A DNA stretch of 64,000 nt from DIGJ01 sp041821315 (GCA_041821315.1 JBGUEO010000001.1:124001-188000), one strand, 5' to 3'. Shown: positions 53,510 through 63,581, counted from the stretch's first letter. The notes: generated by a model not told the origin, from the sequence alone. Translations and numbers: made by a program.

Positions 53510-54206
53510 ATGGAAAAATTAGAATTGAAAAAATTGTTAAAACGTATAAAAAGCAATGACTGTGAGGTACCTTATGGTTTAAACCCCTATGAATTATCAT
53601 TAGTGATGATAGATAATATAGGGGATACTGATAGTGAATTACGTGACGAACTGATACTATCCAAACTATCAAAATGGATAATTGAGGGAACCCTATCAAC
53701 AAATGAAGTAAATAGATTGCTTATGATATCGAAAAAGCGCTAGACACAGTTTTGAAATTTTATAATGAGGACAAGGATGTAAGAGGGTATGTAATGGGTA
53801 AAGGATGGGCGCATGGAGCCGCACATGGTGCGGATGCGCTTGATGAATTTGCAAGATGTGAAGAAGTTGGATATGATGGATTAAAAAAATATTAAATGCT
53901 ATTTACAATAAAGTAAATATAAATCATTATGGCTATATCCATTTTGAGGATGAACGTATGATTACAGTTGTTAAGGCTATATTAGAAAGAAAAATTATAC
54001 CAACAAAAGAAATAGAAGAGTGGATTAGAAACTTTTATAAAATAGCCAAAACAGGTATATATCCGGAAGATTTAGTTATTGAATTTAATGTAAATTCCTT
54101 CTTAAAAAGCCTGTTCTTTCGATTGGTTGAAAAACCAGAGTACGAACAAATAACATATGTAGTTAGGGAGGTTCTAAAACAAATTAGTAAATTTAGTGAG
54201 TATTAA
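53510..54206 (+). pseudogene. DUF2785-family protein, broken into several frames
   Basis: The first part (53510-53743) reads LKKLLKRIKSNDCEVPYGLNP and then NIGDTDSELRDELILSKLSK, the DUF2785 N-terminus. After the stop, separate frames give VRGYVMGKGWAHGAAHGADALDEF (about 53780-53850) and ERMITVVKAILERKIIPTKE to EQITYVVREVLKQ (53958-54206), which are later parts of the same family. At least two frame changes and a deletion separate them. The family is of unknown function. Confidence 0.7.
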
Positions 54207-54317
54207 TCGTTTATATTACATAAATTTTCATGCAGTGCGTGCTCTTACTGCGTTGGTTCTGATAGATTTGTGTACCCAGCAAAAATAAATTTATCAAGGA
54301 TATATCTTCTAAGTGAA

Positions 54318-54365
54318 TACAAAAAATACCGCAAGACCTTACGAATGGCTTGTGGTATTTTTATG
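54318..54365 (+). terminator. Terminator
   Basis: AAAAATACCGCAAG and CTTGTGGTATTTTT form a stem (one G-T pair) with a short loop, ending in a T-run. The rest of 54207-54487 holds no gene. Confidence 0.75.
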
Positions 54366-54487
54366 TAAATAAAAGCACACATTTATTATTCTCAATGTCA
54401 TTCGGATTATCCGTGACTTGTAAAAATTTTGAAATAATATAATTTTGTACAAAAAAATTAAATAAATAGTTTCGTATAAATACATAA

Positions 54488-54517
54488 TTGACAAAATACA
54501 AAAAATGAAGGTATACT
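54488..54517 (+). promoter_or_regulatory. Promoter of the second sensor operon
   Basis: TTGACA at 54488-54493 and TATACT at 54512-54517 are 18 bases apart, about 94 bases before the response regulator start. Confidence 0.65.
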
Positions 54518-54610
54518 ATCTGAGAGTATATTGTAAAAATTCACAAAAAATGGGAATTTGAAATGCAAGAATTATTATATACATAACAAGAAGACAGGGG
54601 GAAAGTCTAT

Positions 54611-56224
54611 ATGTATAAAGTGTTAATTGCAGACGATGAGAAGAAGGTATGCCAGCTAATCAAAATATTGGTAGAATGGGATTCTCTTGATATGGAAGTT
54701 GTTGGAATGGTTCACAATGGATACGAAGCACTTGAGATGGTACGAGAAAAAAAACCTCAAATTATCATCACAGATATTCGTATGCCGGGGCTCAATGGCT
54801 TAGAAATGATACAAGAAGTTAGAAAAGAAGATCAGAAGATTAAGTTTATAATAATTAGTGGACATCGAGAATTTAAATATGCACAGGCGGCAGTAAAATA
54901 TGGAGTAAATGAATATCTTTTAAAACCAATTCGGCAAGAGGAGCTAGTTAATACGTTATTGGCAATAAAAGAGAAGTTTCGTCAACAAGATGCTATCATT
55001 TCAAGCGAAGAACAACTAAAGAAGCAAATTGAAGATAATCGTTTAAAATTGAGAAAACGATTGTTTTTAGATGTTTTATTTAAAGGTACTTCTAAAAAGA
55101 GCGAATTGCAAATCGACTTTATTAATGAGGAATATAATTACTCGTTTCAAAAGGGATGCTTTCAAGTGATATGTATTAAGCTTGATCATGCGAAGAAAAT
55201 ATACCATTCTAATACGCAGATATTGGAAGATAAAAGTGTTCATTTGTTGATGCAGGAACTTTCACCATATTGTTTTGATCTAGGCGTGATATATGAAAAT
55301 GGAGTAATTAGTTGCATACTTAATTTTTTAAATGAAAATGAATTGATAATTAAAAATAAGATAAAAACATTATTAAAAAACAGTATGCTCCAAGATGCTA
55401 TTTATCAACCATTAGAGGTTACGGTTGGAATGGGAACGGTATCAGAACATATCGAAGAGATGATTGATTCATACCGACATGCAGAAAGTGCGTATCAACA
55501 GAGAATTTTGAATGGAACGGGAAAGGTATTAGAATGTATAACGGAGTATAATAGCGGACTTGCAGATAGTATAATATTTCAGGAGTTTAATAAATCGTTT
55601 CCATTCAGTATCAATAACTTGAACCTCAATCAAATACAAGATGATATTGATTCGCTAAAGAAAAATCTTTTAGAGAGAACGGAAACAACAGGGCATGAAA
55701 TTTTGCAAATGACAAAAGAAGTTTGTAATTTATATCTGCTGTATATGCGAAGCAATAATCTGTATATTGAGGATTCTGAAAATTTCATACAAGAATTTAA
55801 TGAGTATGCGGATGACTGTAATTCAACACAGGAACTTTTCCGTCATTTGAGCCAAACCATCAGTAAGTCTATTGTAGGAATTATTGAAGATAAAAGGCAG
55901 GAGACAACCAAACCCATTCGTTTGGCGAAGCAGTATGTGGAGCAAAAATACATGAACTCGTTAACGATTGAGGATGTAAGCCTCCAAGTTGGATTTAGTT
56001 CCAGTCACTTTAGTACAATATTTAAAAAGGAGACAGGAGTAACTTTTTTGGAGTTTTTATCCTCAGTGCGAATGAAACATGCAAAGGATTTATTAAAGGA
56101 GGGAAATAAAAATATTGCTGTTATTTGTGAAGAGGTAGGGTATAGTGATGTAAAATATTTTACAAAAAGTTTTCGTAAGCATACAGGATTAAAGCCGAAT
56201 GAATATCGAAAGCTTTATTCATAA
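54611..56224 (+). CDS. YesN-type response regulator, receiver plus AraC domain
   Basis: The 537-residue protein has a receiver (VLIADDEKKVCQLI; IIITDIRMPGLNG with Asp near 55; Lys in YLLKPIR), a long middle segment and a C-terminal AraC domain (TIEDVSLQVGFSSSHFSTIFKKETGVTF, and IAVICEEVGYSDVKYFTKSFRKHTG). AGGGGGAAAG precedes ATG 54611. It heads an operon with a short histidine kinase and a degenerate ABC protein and probably controls the downstream sugar transporter. Confidence 0.93.
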   Translation: MYKVLIADDEKKVCQLIKILVEWDSLDMEVVGMVHNGYEALEMVREKKPQIIITDIRMPGLNGLEMIQEVRKEDQKIKFIIISGHREFKYAQAAVKYGVNEYLLKPIRQEELVNTLLAIKEKFRQQDAIISSEEQLKKQIEDNRLKLRKRLFLDVLFKGTSKKSELQIDFINEEYNYSFQKGCFQVICIKLDHAKKIYHSNTQILEDKSVHLLMQELSPYCFDLGVIYENGVISCILNFLNENELIIKNKIKTLLKNSMLQDAIYQPLEVTVGMGTVSEHIEEMIDSYRHAESAYQQRILNGTGKVLECITEYNSGLADSIIFQEFNKSFPFSINNLNLNQIQDDIDSLKKNLLERTETTGHEILQMTKEVCNLYLLYMRSNNLYIEDSENFIQEFNEYADDCNSTQELFRHLSQTISKSIVGIIEDKRQETTKPIRLAKQYVEQKYMNSLTIEDVSLQVGFSSSHFSTIFKKETGVTFLEFLSSVRMKHAKDLLKEGNKNIAVICEEVGYSDVKYFTKSFRKHTGLKPNEYRKLYS

Positions 56225-56236
56225 ATGGAGGGGATA

Positions 56237-57247
56237 ATGAAAAAAAATAATCGTAACTATCTGTCTTATCGTATTTTTGTAAGCTGGATATTGCTTAATG
56301 TGTTTGTCGTCCTTTTATTTGTCTTTTTATTTTTTTTTAGCAAATACAATGAGTGGAGAGCGATAATTATTTTAAGCTTGTTGCTTATATATGTCTTTAT
56401 TAGTTATATTAATTATAGATTGGCAATAAAACCATATCGTGAAAGCAATAAAATATTTCAACTCTTTTCAGAAGGGTACACAATAAAGGGAGTTTTTGAA
56501 TTGCGGTATCCTATGAGTAAGGAAGAAGAAAAAATGCTTGCACATTTCAAAGAAATGTTGGATACCAAAGAATTAATTAATGTTTCAAAGAAACAGGCAG
56601 AATATTTAGCGTTACAAAATCAAATAAATCCTCATTTTCTATATAACACACTCGAAGGAATACGGAGTGAAGCTTTGTGTGCGGGGATAGAAGGAGTAGC
56701 AAAAATGTCAGAAGCACTCTCCTTGTTTTTTCGTTACACAATATCAAATGTGGAAAATTTGGTAACGCTGGAAGATGAATTAAAGAATGTAGAAAACTAT
56801 TGTATTATACAGCAATTTCGGTTTGAGGATCGGTTGAGAGTTATTGTTGAGCTAGATGCAGAAAACGAACAGGAACTTTTAATTGCTAAAATGCCAAAAC
56901 TTATGCTACAGCCAATTGTTGAAAACTCAATTTATCATGGGTTGGAAGAAAAATTAGGGCAGGGAATTGTAAAAATACGTGTACGTACAACGGCAGAGAG
57001 ACTTACAATTACAATTTCTGACAATGGGCTGGGAATACCGGAAGATACTGTTGATAAGTTAAATAAAAAATTGCGATCAGTTGAATTAATACAGGTGGAA
57101 GCAGAGGGAAGAAGTGGAGGAATAGCGCTTGCTAACGTAAATAGTAGGATACAGCTTCTTTTTGGAGAAGAATATGGACTTTATGTTTACAGTACCTTAC
57201 ATGAGGGAACACAGGTAGAGATAACATTGCCATATCTTATAAAGTGA
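56237..57247 (+). CDS. Short YesM-type histidine kinase without extracellular sensor
   Basis: The 336-residue protein has two adjacent hydrophobic segments near residues 12-33 and 42-60 with almost no loop between them. The His_kinase box (LQNQINPHFLYNTLEGIRSEAL near 128-149) and ATPase motifs QPIVENSIYHGL, ISDNGLGIPED and GGIALANVNSRIQLLFG follow. Unlike the kinase at 22978 it has no extracellular domain, so the signal must come from within the membrane or from a partner. ATG 56237 follows GGAGGGGATA; an upstream ATG would overlap that site. Confidence 0.9.
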   Translation: MKKNNRNYLSYRIFVSWILLNVFVVLLFVFLFFFSKYNEWRAIIILSLLLIYVFISYINYRLAIKPYRESNKIFQLFSEGYTIKGVFELRYPMSKEEEKMLAHFKEMLDTKELINVSKKQAEYLALQNQINPHFLYNTLEGIRSEALCAGIEGVAKMSEALSLFFRYTISNVENLVTLEDELKNVENYCIIQQFRFEDRLRVIVELDAENEQELLIAKMPKLMLQPIVENSIYHGLEEKLGQGIVKIRVRTTAERLTITISDNGLGIPEDTVDKLNKKLRSVELIQVEAEGRSGGIALANVNSRIQLLFGEEYGLYVYSTLHEGTQVEITLPYLIK

Positions 57248-57265
57248 ACTGCTTGAGGAGTTAAA

Positions 57266-58720
57266 ATGAGAGAAGAAATACTTAGAGTTGAGAGGGTGAC
57301 ACAACGAAGAAATGGAAATATATCCCTCGATAATATTAATTTCTGTATATATAAGAGAGAGGTTATGGGACTTATATTTTTGACTTCTCAAGGGAAAAAA
57401 GAGTTGGTGGATTTATTATGTAATAATACGGAAATTATAGATGGACGGGTGTATTTAAATAAACAGCTGGTAAACAGTTATGAAAATAATCATTCTGGTG
57501 GGCCTAATTTGTTACCTGTTATTGGGAAGAATTCTGGATTAATTGAGACACTTACGGTAGCAGACAATATATTTGTGATGCGTCGTGGCTTGAAGAAGTA
57601 TATAATCAATCGAAAACTTTTGCAAAGCCAGTTCTTTTTTTGGTTTGAAGAACTTGCTACAAACATTGATCCTAATAGTTTGATTTCGGATTTGTCTAAA
57701 TTAGATCGATGCATTGTAGAATTATTCCGAGCTGTTGTTGCTGGGAGTAAACTAATTATAGTACAAGAAATTGCAAGTTTTTTAGCCAATGATGATCTGC
57801 TTCGATTTTATGAATTGATGCTGTATTATAAAGAACAAGGGATGTCATTTTTGTACATTGGCAATCACCATGAAGAAGTTTTTCATATCTGTGACCGAGT
57901 TTCATTAATGAAAAATGCAAAGGTAATCCGTATACTTGAAAATGATGAATTGATGGATGAAAAGATAAAACCTTATACGATTTCATTTGATGTAAGGGAA
58001 AGTGAAAAACAAGAAAATCAAGGGAGAGGAATTTTAGACTTTTACCAGGTTTGTACGGAAAAATTAAATAAGGTATCATTTTCAATAAAAAAAGGAGAAT
58101 GCGTGGTTTTTCTAGATAACAGCAATGAGTTTCTTTCTGATTTCTTGCATTTGATATGTGATGGGATGACTCCAACAGAAGGCATGGTGTATTATGATGG
58201 AAGTCTTTTGGATAAAGGGAAAAGCAAACATTGGGTAGAAAATAAGATTTTACAGATTTCAGAAGACCTTACCAAGGACTTGATTTTTTGGAATTTAACC
58301 TATTTGGAAAATTTATGTTTTTTAACGGATCGAAAAATGAAAAATTTTACGCTGAAAAAATATTTATTGGAAAGTATTACCAAAGAATATAAAGAGTATG
58401 TAGGAAAAGAAATTTATACAGAGGATATACGAGAATTGGATATACGATCTCTTTATAACCTGATTTATTATCGTGTCCATCTATACAACCCCAATCTTTT
58501 AATTTGTATTCAGCCGTTTGCTGGGCTTGATATGTACTTGCGAAGACATGTGGTACAACTGCTTTATGAACTAAGAAAAAAAGGAATAACGATTATTATT
58601 TGGTCAGTAAACTTAGCAGACTGTTTATCCGTTGCGGATCGTTTGATTTTACTAGAGGATGGAAAAATAAAGCAAGCATATGAAAAAGATGAATTTTATT
58701 ATTTTAAAGAAAAAAGATAG
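57266..58720 (+). CDS. Degenerate duplicated ABC protein (CUT2 ATPase homologue lacking ATP-binding motifs)
   Basis: The 484-residue protein has the length and two-domain layout of RbsA/MglA ATPases, but the catalytic motifs are gone. Where Walker A should be it reads IFLTSQGKKELVDLL (N-terminal half) and FLDNSNEFLSDFLHLI (C-terminal half). Walker B regions read LIIVQEIASFLANDD and LLICIQPFAGLDMYLRR. The LSGGQ signatures are unrecognisable, while the H-loop region (FLYIGNHHEEVFHICDRVSLM) survives. The frame is intact, with good ribosome binding sites, so it appears selected. It ends the regulator-kinase operon. A regulatory or sensing role is inferred. Confidence 0.82.
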   Translation: MREEILRVERVTQRRNGNISLDNINFCIYKREVMGLIFLTSQGKKELVDLLCNNTEIIDGRVYLNKQLVNSYENNHSGGPNLLPVIGKNSGLIETLTVADNIFVMRRGLKKYIINRKLLQSQFFFWFEELATNIDPNSLISDLSKLDRCIVELFRAVVAGSKLIIVQEIASFLANDDLLRFYELMLYYKEQGMSFLYIGNHHEEVFHICDRVSLMKNAKVIRILENDELMDEKIKPYTISFDVRESEKQENQGRGILDFYQVCTEKLNKVSFSIKKGECVVFLDNSNEFLSDFLHLICDGMTPTEGMVYYDGSLLDKGKSKHWVENKILQISEDLTKDLIFWNLTYLENLCFLTDRKMKNFTLKKYLLESITKEYKEYVGKEIYTEDIRELDIRSLYNLIYYRVHLYNPNLLICIQPFAGLDMYLRRHVVQLLYELRKKGITIIIWSVNLADCLSVADRLILLEDGKIKQAYEKDEFYYFKEKR

Positions 58721-58745
58721 AGGAGCAGTGCTCCTCTATCTTTCT
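58713..58745. terminator. Bidirectional terminator between convergent genes
   Basis: AAAGATAGAGGAG and CTCCTCTATCTTT form a perfect stem around a five-base loop, covering the stop codon of the degenerate ABC gene and ending just before the chemoreceptor stop. Confidence 0.85.
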
Positions 58746-60775
58746 TAATGAACAATAAATTGGTTAATTGTATGGGTGAGATCATTTGATTTTTCTTGGA
58801 GAATAAGGAAATTTTGAGCGTATTCCTGAACATGAATGAGCTGCTCTTTTGCGCTATTGTTTACAACAGTGGAGGCTGCGGCAGTTTGCTGAGAAATAGC
58901 ACTAATGCTTTCAATGGCACCAAGTGTATCACTGCGTTCACTGTCCATGCTAAATACAATGCTTCCTATTTCTTGAAACATAAGAAGTAAATTGTCAAGG
59001 CACTCTTTCATTTTTGCAAAATCAGCTAGTGTAGTATTGACACCTGTTTGTTGTTTTTTTACAATGGTCTCTGCATTTTTTGCAGAATCGATTGTATTTT
59101 GTGTTTGTATTTTAATGTCGCTAACGGTTTCTTGAATTTGCTTTGCTGCATGCATCGATAGGAAGGCAAGTTGGTTAATTTCTTGCGCCACAACAGCAAA
59201 TCCCCTTCCAGCATCTCCTGCTCTGGCGGCTTCGATGGAGGCATTTAGCGAAAGAAGATTGGTTTGACTTGCAATTTCATTCATTGCGGAAATAAATTGG
59301 TCAATCAATGAGTAATTTTGTTCAAGTACTGTAATATTTGCAATTACAGAATTGGTCATTTCCGATGTGATTTGACTATCGTTTTTGACCTCTCTTAATG
59401 ACAAAAATCCTTTGTTAATCAAATTTTTTGTGCAATCCGCTATGGAGGTTGATTCACCTATATCCGTTGTAACTTGAAGAATTTTAGCTGAAAGTACATC
59501 CATTTTATTGAGGCATTGCTCCGAGTCTTGAGCTTGTTGGGCAATTCCTTGATTGATTTCTTCGATTGCAAATGAAATGTGTGTGCTGTAATCAGTCATT
59601 TGCTCCGAGTTTACTAAGAGCTGATTGGTTGATTGCTTGACTGCTTCATTAATAGTTTGTGCACTTTGAATAACATCATGTGTATTATGTATGGTATTAG
59701 AAATCTCCCGATTAAGTAAGCCAAATTCATTTTTTAGGGAAGTATCCATGGTTACCGATAAATCACCACCTGAAACTTTTTTTAGTTTGTTTGTAATGCG
59801 CTGAATGCTTTGACTTATATTTAAAATGATAAAAAGTGCAATCAATAAGGAAAGTAACGAAGATAGTAAAACGCTTACAGTGGTAATCACTTTGATTTTA
59901 TTTGCACTTTCCATGACATTTGTTTTTGGAACTAGAACACAAATTGAAGCATTTACAAAGGAACTTTGACACTCAGAATAAAGGTATTTTGTCCCTTTTA
60001 TAGTAATATAGAGGGAATTATTTTTTTGTGAAGGAGCATTGTAAAATTCCTGATTAGAAAAATTAAACTTGGATGTAGTCGATGAGGAAAAAATTTCTTT
60101 TCCATCATCAAATACATAAGCAATAATCGTGTTTTTACCAAAATTTAAGTGTTCAAGCGTTTCTTTTACAATATCAGTATTGATATCAGCAACGAGTACC
60201 GCTTTTTTATTATCTGTGCTCAGTAAGTAAGAACAGGCATAGTCAGTACTGGATAATCCAAAATGTTTATCAATGGAGGCGTGTGTACTCACCCAGTAAT
60301 TGATTTGCGATGTATTTGATGATAATTCCTCGTAAAACCCCGTTATATCAGGAATTGTTTCTGTAGAAATGGAAGTAATATCATTGGAAGGAATGATATG
60401 AAAGGCTTTTATGAAACTGCTATTTTGAAGTACACGCTTAAGGTCAGAAGCAATATTTGTTTTTAACATAGACTGCTTGGTTTCGTCCGTTTGATAGGTT
60501 CCATACGTATAATTTGAAATATCGTTGTTTGAAATCACATCAGATGCTTGGATTTGTGCAAATTGAAATTCGCTATCCAAATGATTTACGGCCATCTGAA
60601 TTGAGTTTTGTGTTGAATTTTCATAATTTGTCATAAGACCGGATGATGTTAATTTATAAGAAAAGACACCAGTAATAATCAAAAAAAGAATGGGGATAAA
60701 AAATCCAACAATAAGTCGAAATGCGATACTTTTTGAAAATTGAATGTGTTTTAATTGTTTAGTTTTTGTATTCAT
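58745..60775 (-). CDS. Methyl-accepting chemotaxis protein with extracellular Cache-like domain
   Basis: The 676-residue receptor has a first membrane span near 20-42, an extracellular sensor domain of about 250 residues (Cache-like), a second span near 290-312, HAMP, and a signalling domain. The highly conserved hairpin tip is present (SQTNLLSLNASIEAARAGDAGRGFAVVAQEI near 495-525). It lies between a sensor operon and a sugar transporter, divergent from the latter, so chemotaxis towards the same sugar is likely. The 220-base divergent region 60776-60995 should contain both promoters; no clear boxes with normal spacing were found there. Confidence 0.93.
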   Translation of the reverse strand: MNTKTKQLKHIQFSKSIAFRLIVGFFIPILFLIITGVFSYKLTSSGLMTNYENSTQNSIQMAVNHLDSEFQFAQIQASDVISNNDISNYTYGTYQTDETKQSMLKTNIASDLKRVLQNSSFIKAFHIIPSNDITSISTETIPDITGFYEELSSNTSQINYWVSTHASIDKHFGLSSTDYACSYLLSTDNKKAVLVADINTDIVKETLEHLNFGKNTIIAYVFDDGKEIFSSSTTSKFNFSNQEFYNAPSQKNNSLYITIKGTKYLYSECQSSFVNASICVLVPKTNVMESANKIKVITTVSVLLSSLLSLLIALFIILNISQSIQRITNKLKKVSGGDLSVTMDTSLKNEFGLLNREISNTIHNTHDVIQSAQTINEAVKQSTNQLLVNSEQMTDYSTHISFAIEEINQGIAQQAQDSEQCLNKMDVLSAKILQVTTDIGESTSIADCTKNLINKGFLSLREVKNDSQITSEMTNSVIANITVLEQNYSLIDQFISAMNEIASQTNLLSLNASIEAARAGDAGRGFAVVAQEINQLAFLSMHAAKQIQETVSDIKIQTQNTIDSAKNAETIVKKQQTGVNTTLADFAKMKECLDNLLLMFQEIGSIVFSMDSERSDTLGAIESISAISQQTAAASTVVNNSAKEQLIHVQEYAQNFLILQEKSNDLTHTINQFIVH

Positions 60776-60995
60776 ATAAGGGTACCCTACTTTCTTTATT
60801 TAGTTAGAAACAATAAAAACAGGGTAATTAGAAAATATTATCTTTATCATACAAGATAAATAAAAAAGCTTCAATAAATCTGCAAGATATCGTAAGAATC
60901 CCCCCCTTTTTCAAAGCAATCACCCCTTTTTTGCAATTTAATCAAATGATATACTTTTTGTAGAAACAATAAAAACAAAGGACAGGGTTGATTGT

Positions 60996-62501
60996 ATGCA
61001 AGAAAAGATAGTAAAAGTCGAACATGTTAACAAAACGTTCCCAGGTGTAAAAGCGCTAAGTGATGTTTCGTTTGAACTATTTGCAGGAGAGGTACTTGCT
61101 CTTTTGGGAGAAAACGGAGCTGGGAAATCGACGTTAATGAAAATTCTTAGTGGAGTGTATTCAAAAGATGATGGTTCTATTGAAGTATTTGGAAACGAAA
61201 TTGAAGAAATGAATCCCAAAAAGGCACAAGAATTAGGAATTGCCATTATACATCAGGAACTTAATATGTGCGGACATTTATCCGTAGCAGAAAATATTTT
61301 TCTTGGAAGAGAAAAAACAAAATCCGGAATCCTTTCGGATAAAGAAATGAGGACAGAAGCAAAAAAAATATTAGATAAATTACGTATTAGCATTAATCCA
61401 GATACGATTGTAGGTGACTTATCCGTATCCAAGCAGCAAATGGTAGAAATTGCAAAGGCATTATCTACAAATGCTAAAATTCTTATTATGGATGAACCTA
61501 CGTCGGCTCTTACATCAAAAGAAATTACGGAACTGTTTACGATAATTAAACAACTAAAAAGTGAAGGTTGTGGAATTGTATATATTTCGCATCGCTTAGA
61601 AGAATTACAACATATTGTAGACCGTGTAACCATTCTTCGAGATGGTCAGTACATAACGAGTATGAATTTTAAAGATACATCGTTACCTGAAATCATTGCA
61701 TATATGGTAGGACGTGAAATTAAAGAAAAATTTCCACGAGTAGACTGCCATAAGGGGAAGAAGATACTGGAAGTAAAAAATCTAAATGCTGGAAGGATGG
61801 TTCGAAATATTAATTTTGAATTATACGAAGGTGAAATTGTTGGAATCGCTGGATTAATGGGTGCTGGGCGTACGGAGACTACAAGAGCTATCTTTGGAGT
61901 AGATCCAAAAGAAAGTGGAGAAATTATTTTGGATGGAACAACAGTTTCCATTTCTTGCCCTATGGATGCAATTAAAGTAGGAATTGTGCTTGCACCAGAA
62001 GACAGAAAGAAAGATGGATTGTGTACGAAACTTAGCATTCGTGAAAACATTGCACTTCCAAATCTTGATATTTTATGTAATAAAGTAGGCGTTGTAAATC
62101 GAGATAAAGAAAAAGCAATGGTAAAAAAAGCTGAAAAAGAATTACAAATTAAAATGTCAAGTGGTGAGTCGAATGCTGGAAGTCTTTCAGGAGGAAATCA
62201 GCAAAAGATAGTGGTTGCCAAGTGGTTGGCAAGAAATTCTAGAGTGGTCATTTTTGATGAACCAACCAGAGGAATTGATGTTGCAGCAAAAGTTGAAATT
62301 TATCATCTAATGAATCAATTAAAGAAACAAGGAGTTGGTGTATTATTTGTTTCATCAGAAATGCCGGAGGTTTTGGGAATTAGCGATCGAGTTTTGGTAA
62401 TGTGTGATGGAAAACTTACGGGTGAGATAAATACAGAAGAAGCAACGCAGGATCTAATTCTAGAGTATGCTACAAAATTTGATAAGAAAGTAAACGAGTA
62501 A
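60996..62501 (+). CDS. Sugar ABC transporter ATPase, duplicated (RbsA-like)
   Basis: The 501-residue CUT2 ATPase has Walker A GENGAGKST near 37-45, HQELNMCGHLSVAENIFLGRE, LSVSKQQMVEIAKAL and Walker B ILIMDEPTSALTSKE in the first half. The second half has the usual degenerate Walker A (GLMGAGRTETT), LSGGNQQK and VIFDEPTRGIDVAAK. The start lies near AGGACAGGG, 18 bases upstream. The permease and binding-protein genes follow. It resembles RbsA of ribose/autoinducer-2-type transporters; the exact sugar is unknown. Confidence 0.94.
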   Translation: MQEKIVKVEHVNKTFPGVKALSDVSFELFAGEVLALLGENGAGKSTLMKILSGVYSKDDGSIEVFGNEIEEMNPKKAQELGIAIIHQELNMCGHLSVAENIFLGREKTKSGILSDKEMRTEAKKILDKLRISINPDTIVGDLSVSKQQMVEIAKALSTNAKILIMDEPTSALTSKEITELFTIIKQLKSEGCGIVYISHRLEELQHIVDRVTILRDGQYITSMNFKDTSLPEIIAYMVGREIKEKFPRVDCHKGKKILEVKNLNAGRMVRNINFELYEGEIVGIAGLMGAGRTETTRAIFGVDPKESGEIILDGTTVSISCPMDAIKVGIVLAPEDRKKDGLCTKLSIRENIALPNLDILCNKVGVVNRDKEKAMVKKAEKELQIKMSSGESNAGSLSGGNQQKIVVAKWLARNSRVVIFDEPTRGIDVAAKVEIYHLMNQLKKQGVGVLFVSSEMPEVLGISDRVLVMCDGKLTGEINTEEATQDLILEYATKFDKKVNE

Positions 62502-62534
62502 AGACATAATAAAAAAGACCAAGGAGAGTTGGAA

Positions 62535-63530
62535 ATGAATAAGAAACAAAATCCATTAAAAAAATTAGTAACGGTTCGAGGAATGGGACAGGTAATCACG
62601 GTAGCGGTTGGTTTGATTGTTTTATGCATTGTATTTGGAGTGTTAAATCCAAGCTTTTTTTCAAGCAGGAATGTAGCAAATCTGTTAAGGCAAATTGCTC
62701 CAGTCCTTTTAATTGGAATTGGTCAATCCTATGTATTAATAACAGGAAATATTGATCTTTCTATTGGTTCGGTGGTAGGAATGAGCTGTATGATTTCTGC
62801 AACGCTTATGACAAAAGGAATGAATCCTTGGGTAGCTGTTCTTGTAACTTTATTTTTCTGTATTTTAGTTGGTATCTGCAATGGTTTATTGGTTGCAAAA
62901 TGTGCACTTCCACCGTTTATTGCAACACTTGGAACGATGACGATTGCAAGAGGAATTGCACAAATTGTAAATAATAACTATAACACGGACTCAATTGGAG
63001 AAGGCGCAGAAGATTTTCGAAACTTTTTCTATTATGGAAAAACGTTGGGGTTTTATAATACCATTTGGATTGCTTTGATATTATTTTTGATGTTTAACTT
63101 TTTACTAAGTAGGACGAGATCAGGAAGGCATATTTACGCAATTGGAAGCAATATTGAAGCTTCGAAGCTATCGGGCGTTAATATCGTTGGAACAACGATT
63201 AAGGCATATATTGTAAGTGGTATTTGTTCATGTACAGTAGGATTAATAATTTGTGCAACAAGTGGTATGGGAACGATGGATGCAGGAAATACATATGAGT
63301 TATATGCCGTTGCGGCATCCGTAATTGGTGGTGTTAGTACACTTGGTGGACAAGGAATATTACTAGGAACTGTAATTGGGGCTTCTATTTGGGGAGTACT
63401 GCAAAATGGGCTTCAGTTTGTCGGAGCACCGGTTGCAATTCGAAATATTGTAATTGGTATTATTGTTATCGTTTCTGTATTATTGGATGTAATTGTTCGT
63501 AGTGGAAAAAAAGTAAAAAAGAGTGAATAA
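62535..63530 (+). CDS. Sugar ABC transporter permease (RbsC-like)
   Basis: The 331-residue multi-spanning permease has the CUT2 marks GNIDLSIGSVVGMSCMISATL near 72-92, PPFIATLGTMTIARGIAQIV near 126-145, YAIGSNIEASKLSGVNI near 198-214 and SVIGGVSTLGGQGILLGTVIG near 261-281. ATG 62535 follows AAGGAGAG; a TTG two codons earlier is also in frame but overlaps that site. A binding protein gene follows after 51 bases. Confidence 0.94.
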   Translation: MNKKQNPLKKLVTVRGMGQVITVAVGLIVLCIVFGVLNPSFFSSRNVANLLRQIAPVLLIGIGQSYVLITGNIDLSIGSVVGMSCMISATLMTKGMNPWVAVLVTLFFCILVGICNGLLVAKCALPPFIATLGTMTIARGIAQIVNNNYNTDSIGEGAEDFRNFFYYGKTLGFYNTIWIALILFLMFNFLLSRTRSGRHIYAIGSNIEASKLSGVNIVGTTIKAYIVSGICSCTVGLIICATSGMGTMDAGNTYELYAVAASVIGGVSTLGGQGILLGTVIGASIWGVLQNGLQFVGAPVAIRNIVIGIIVIVSVLLDVIVRSGKKVKKSE

Positions 63531-63581
63531 GAAATAATGCTGTAAAAACAGCCTTATTTATAAAAGAAGGAGGTTTCAATT

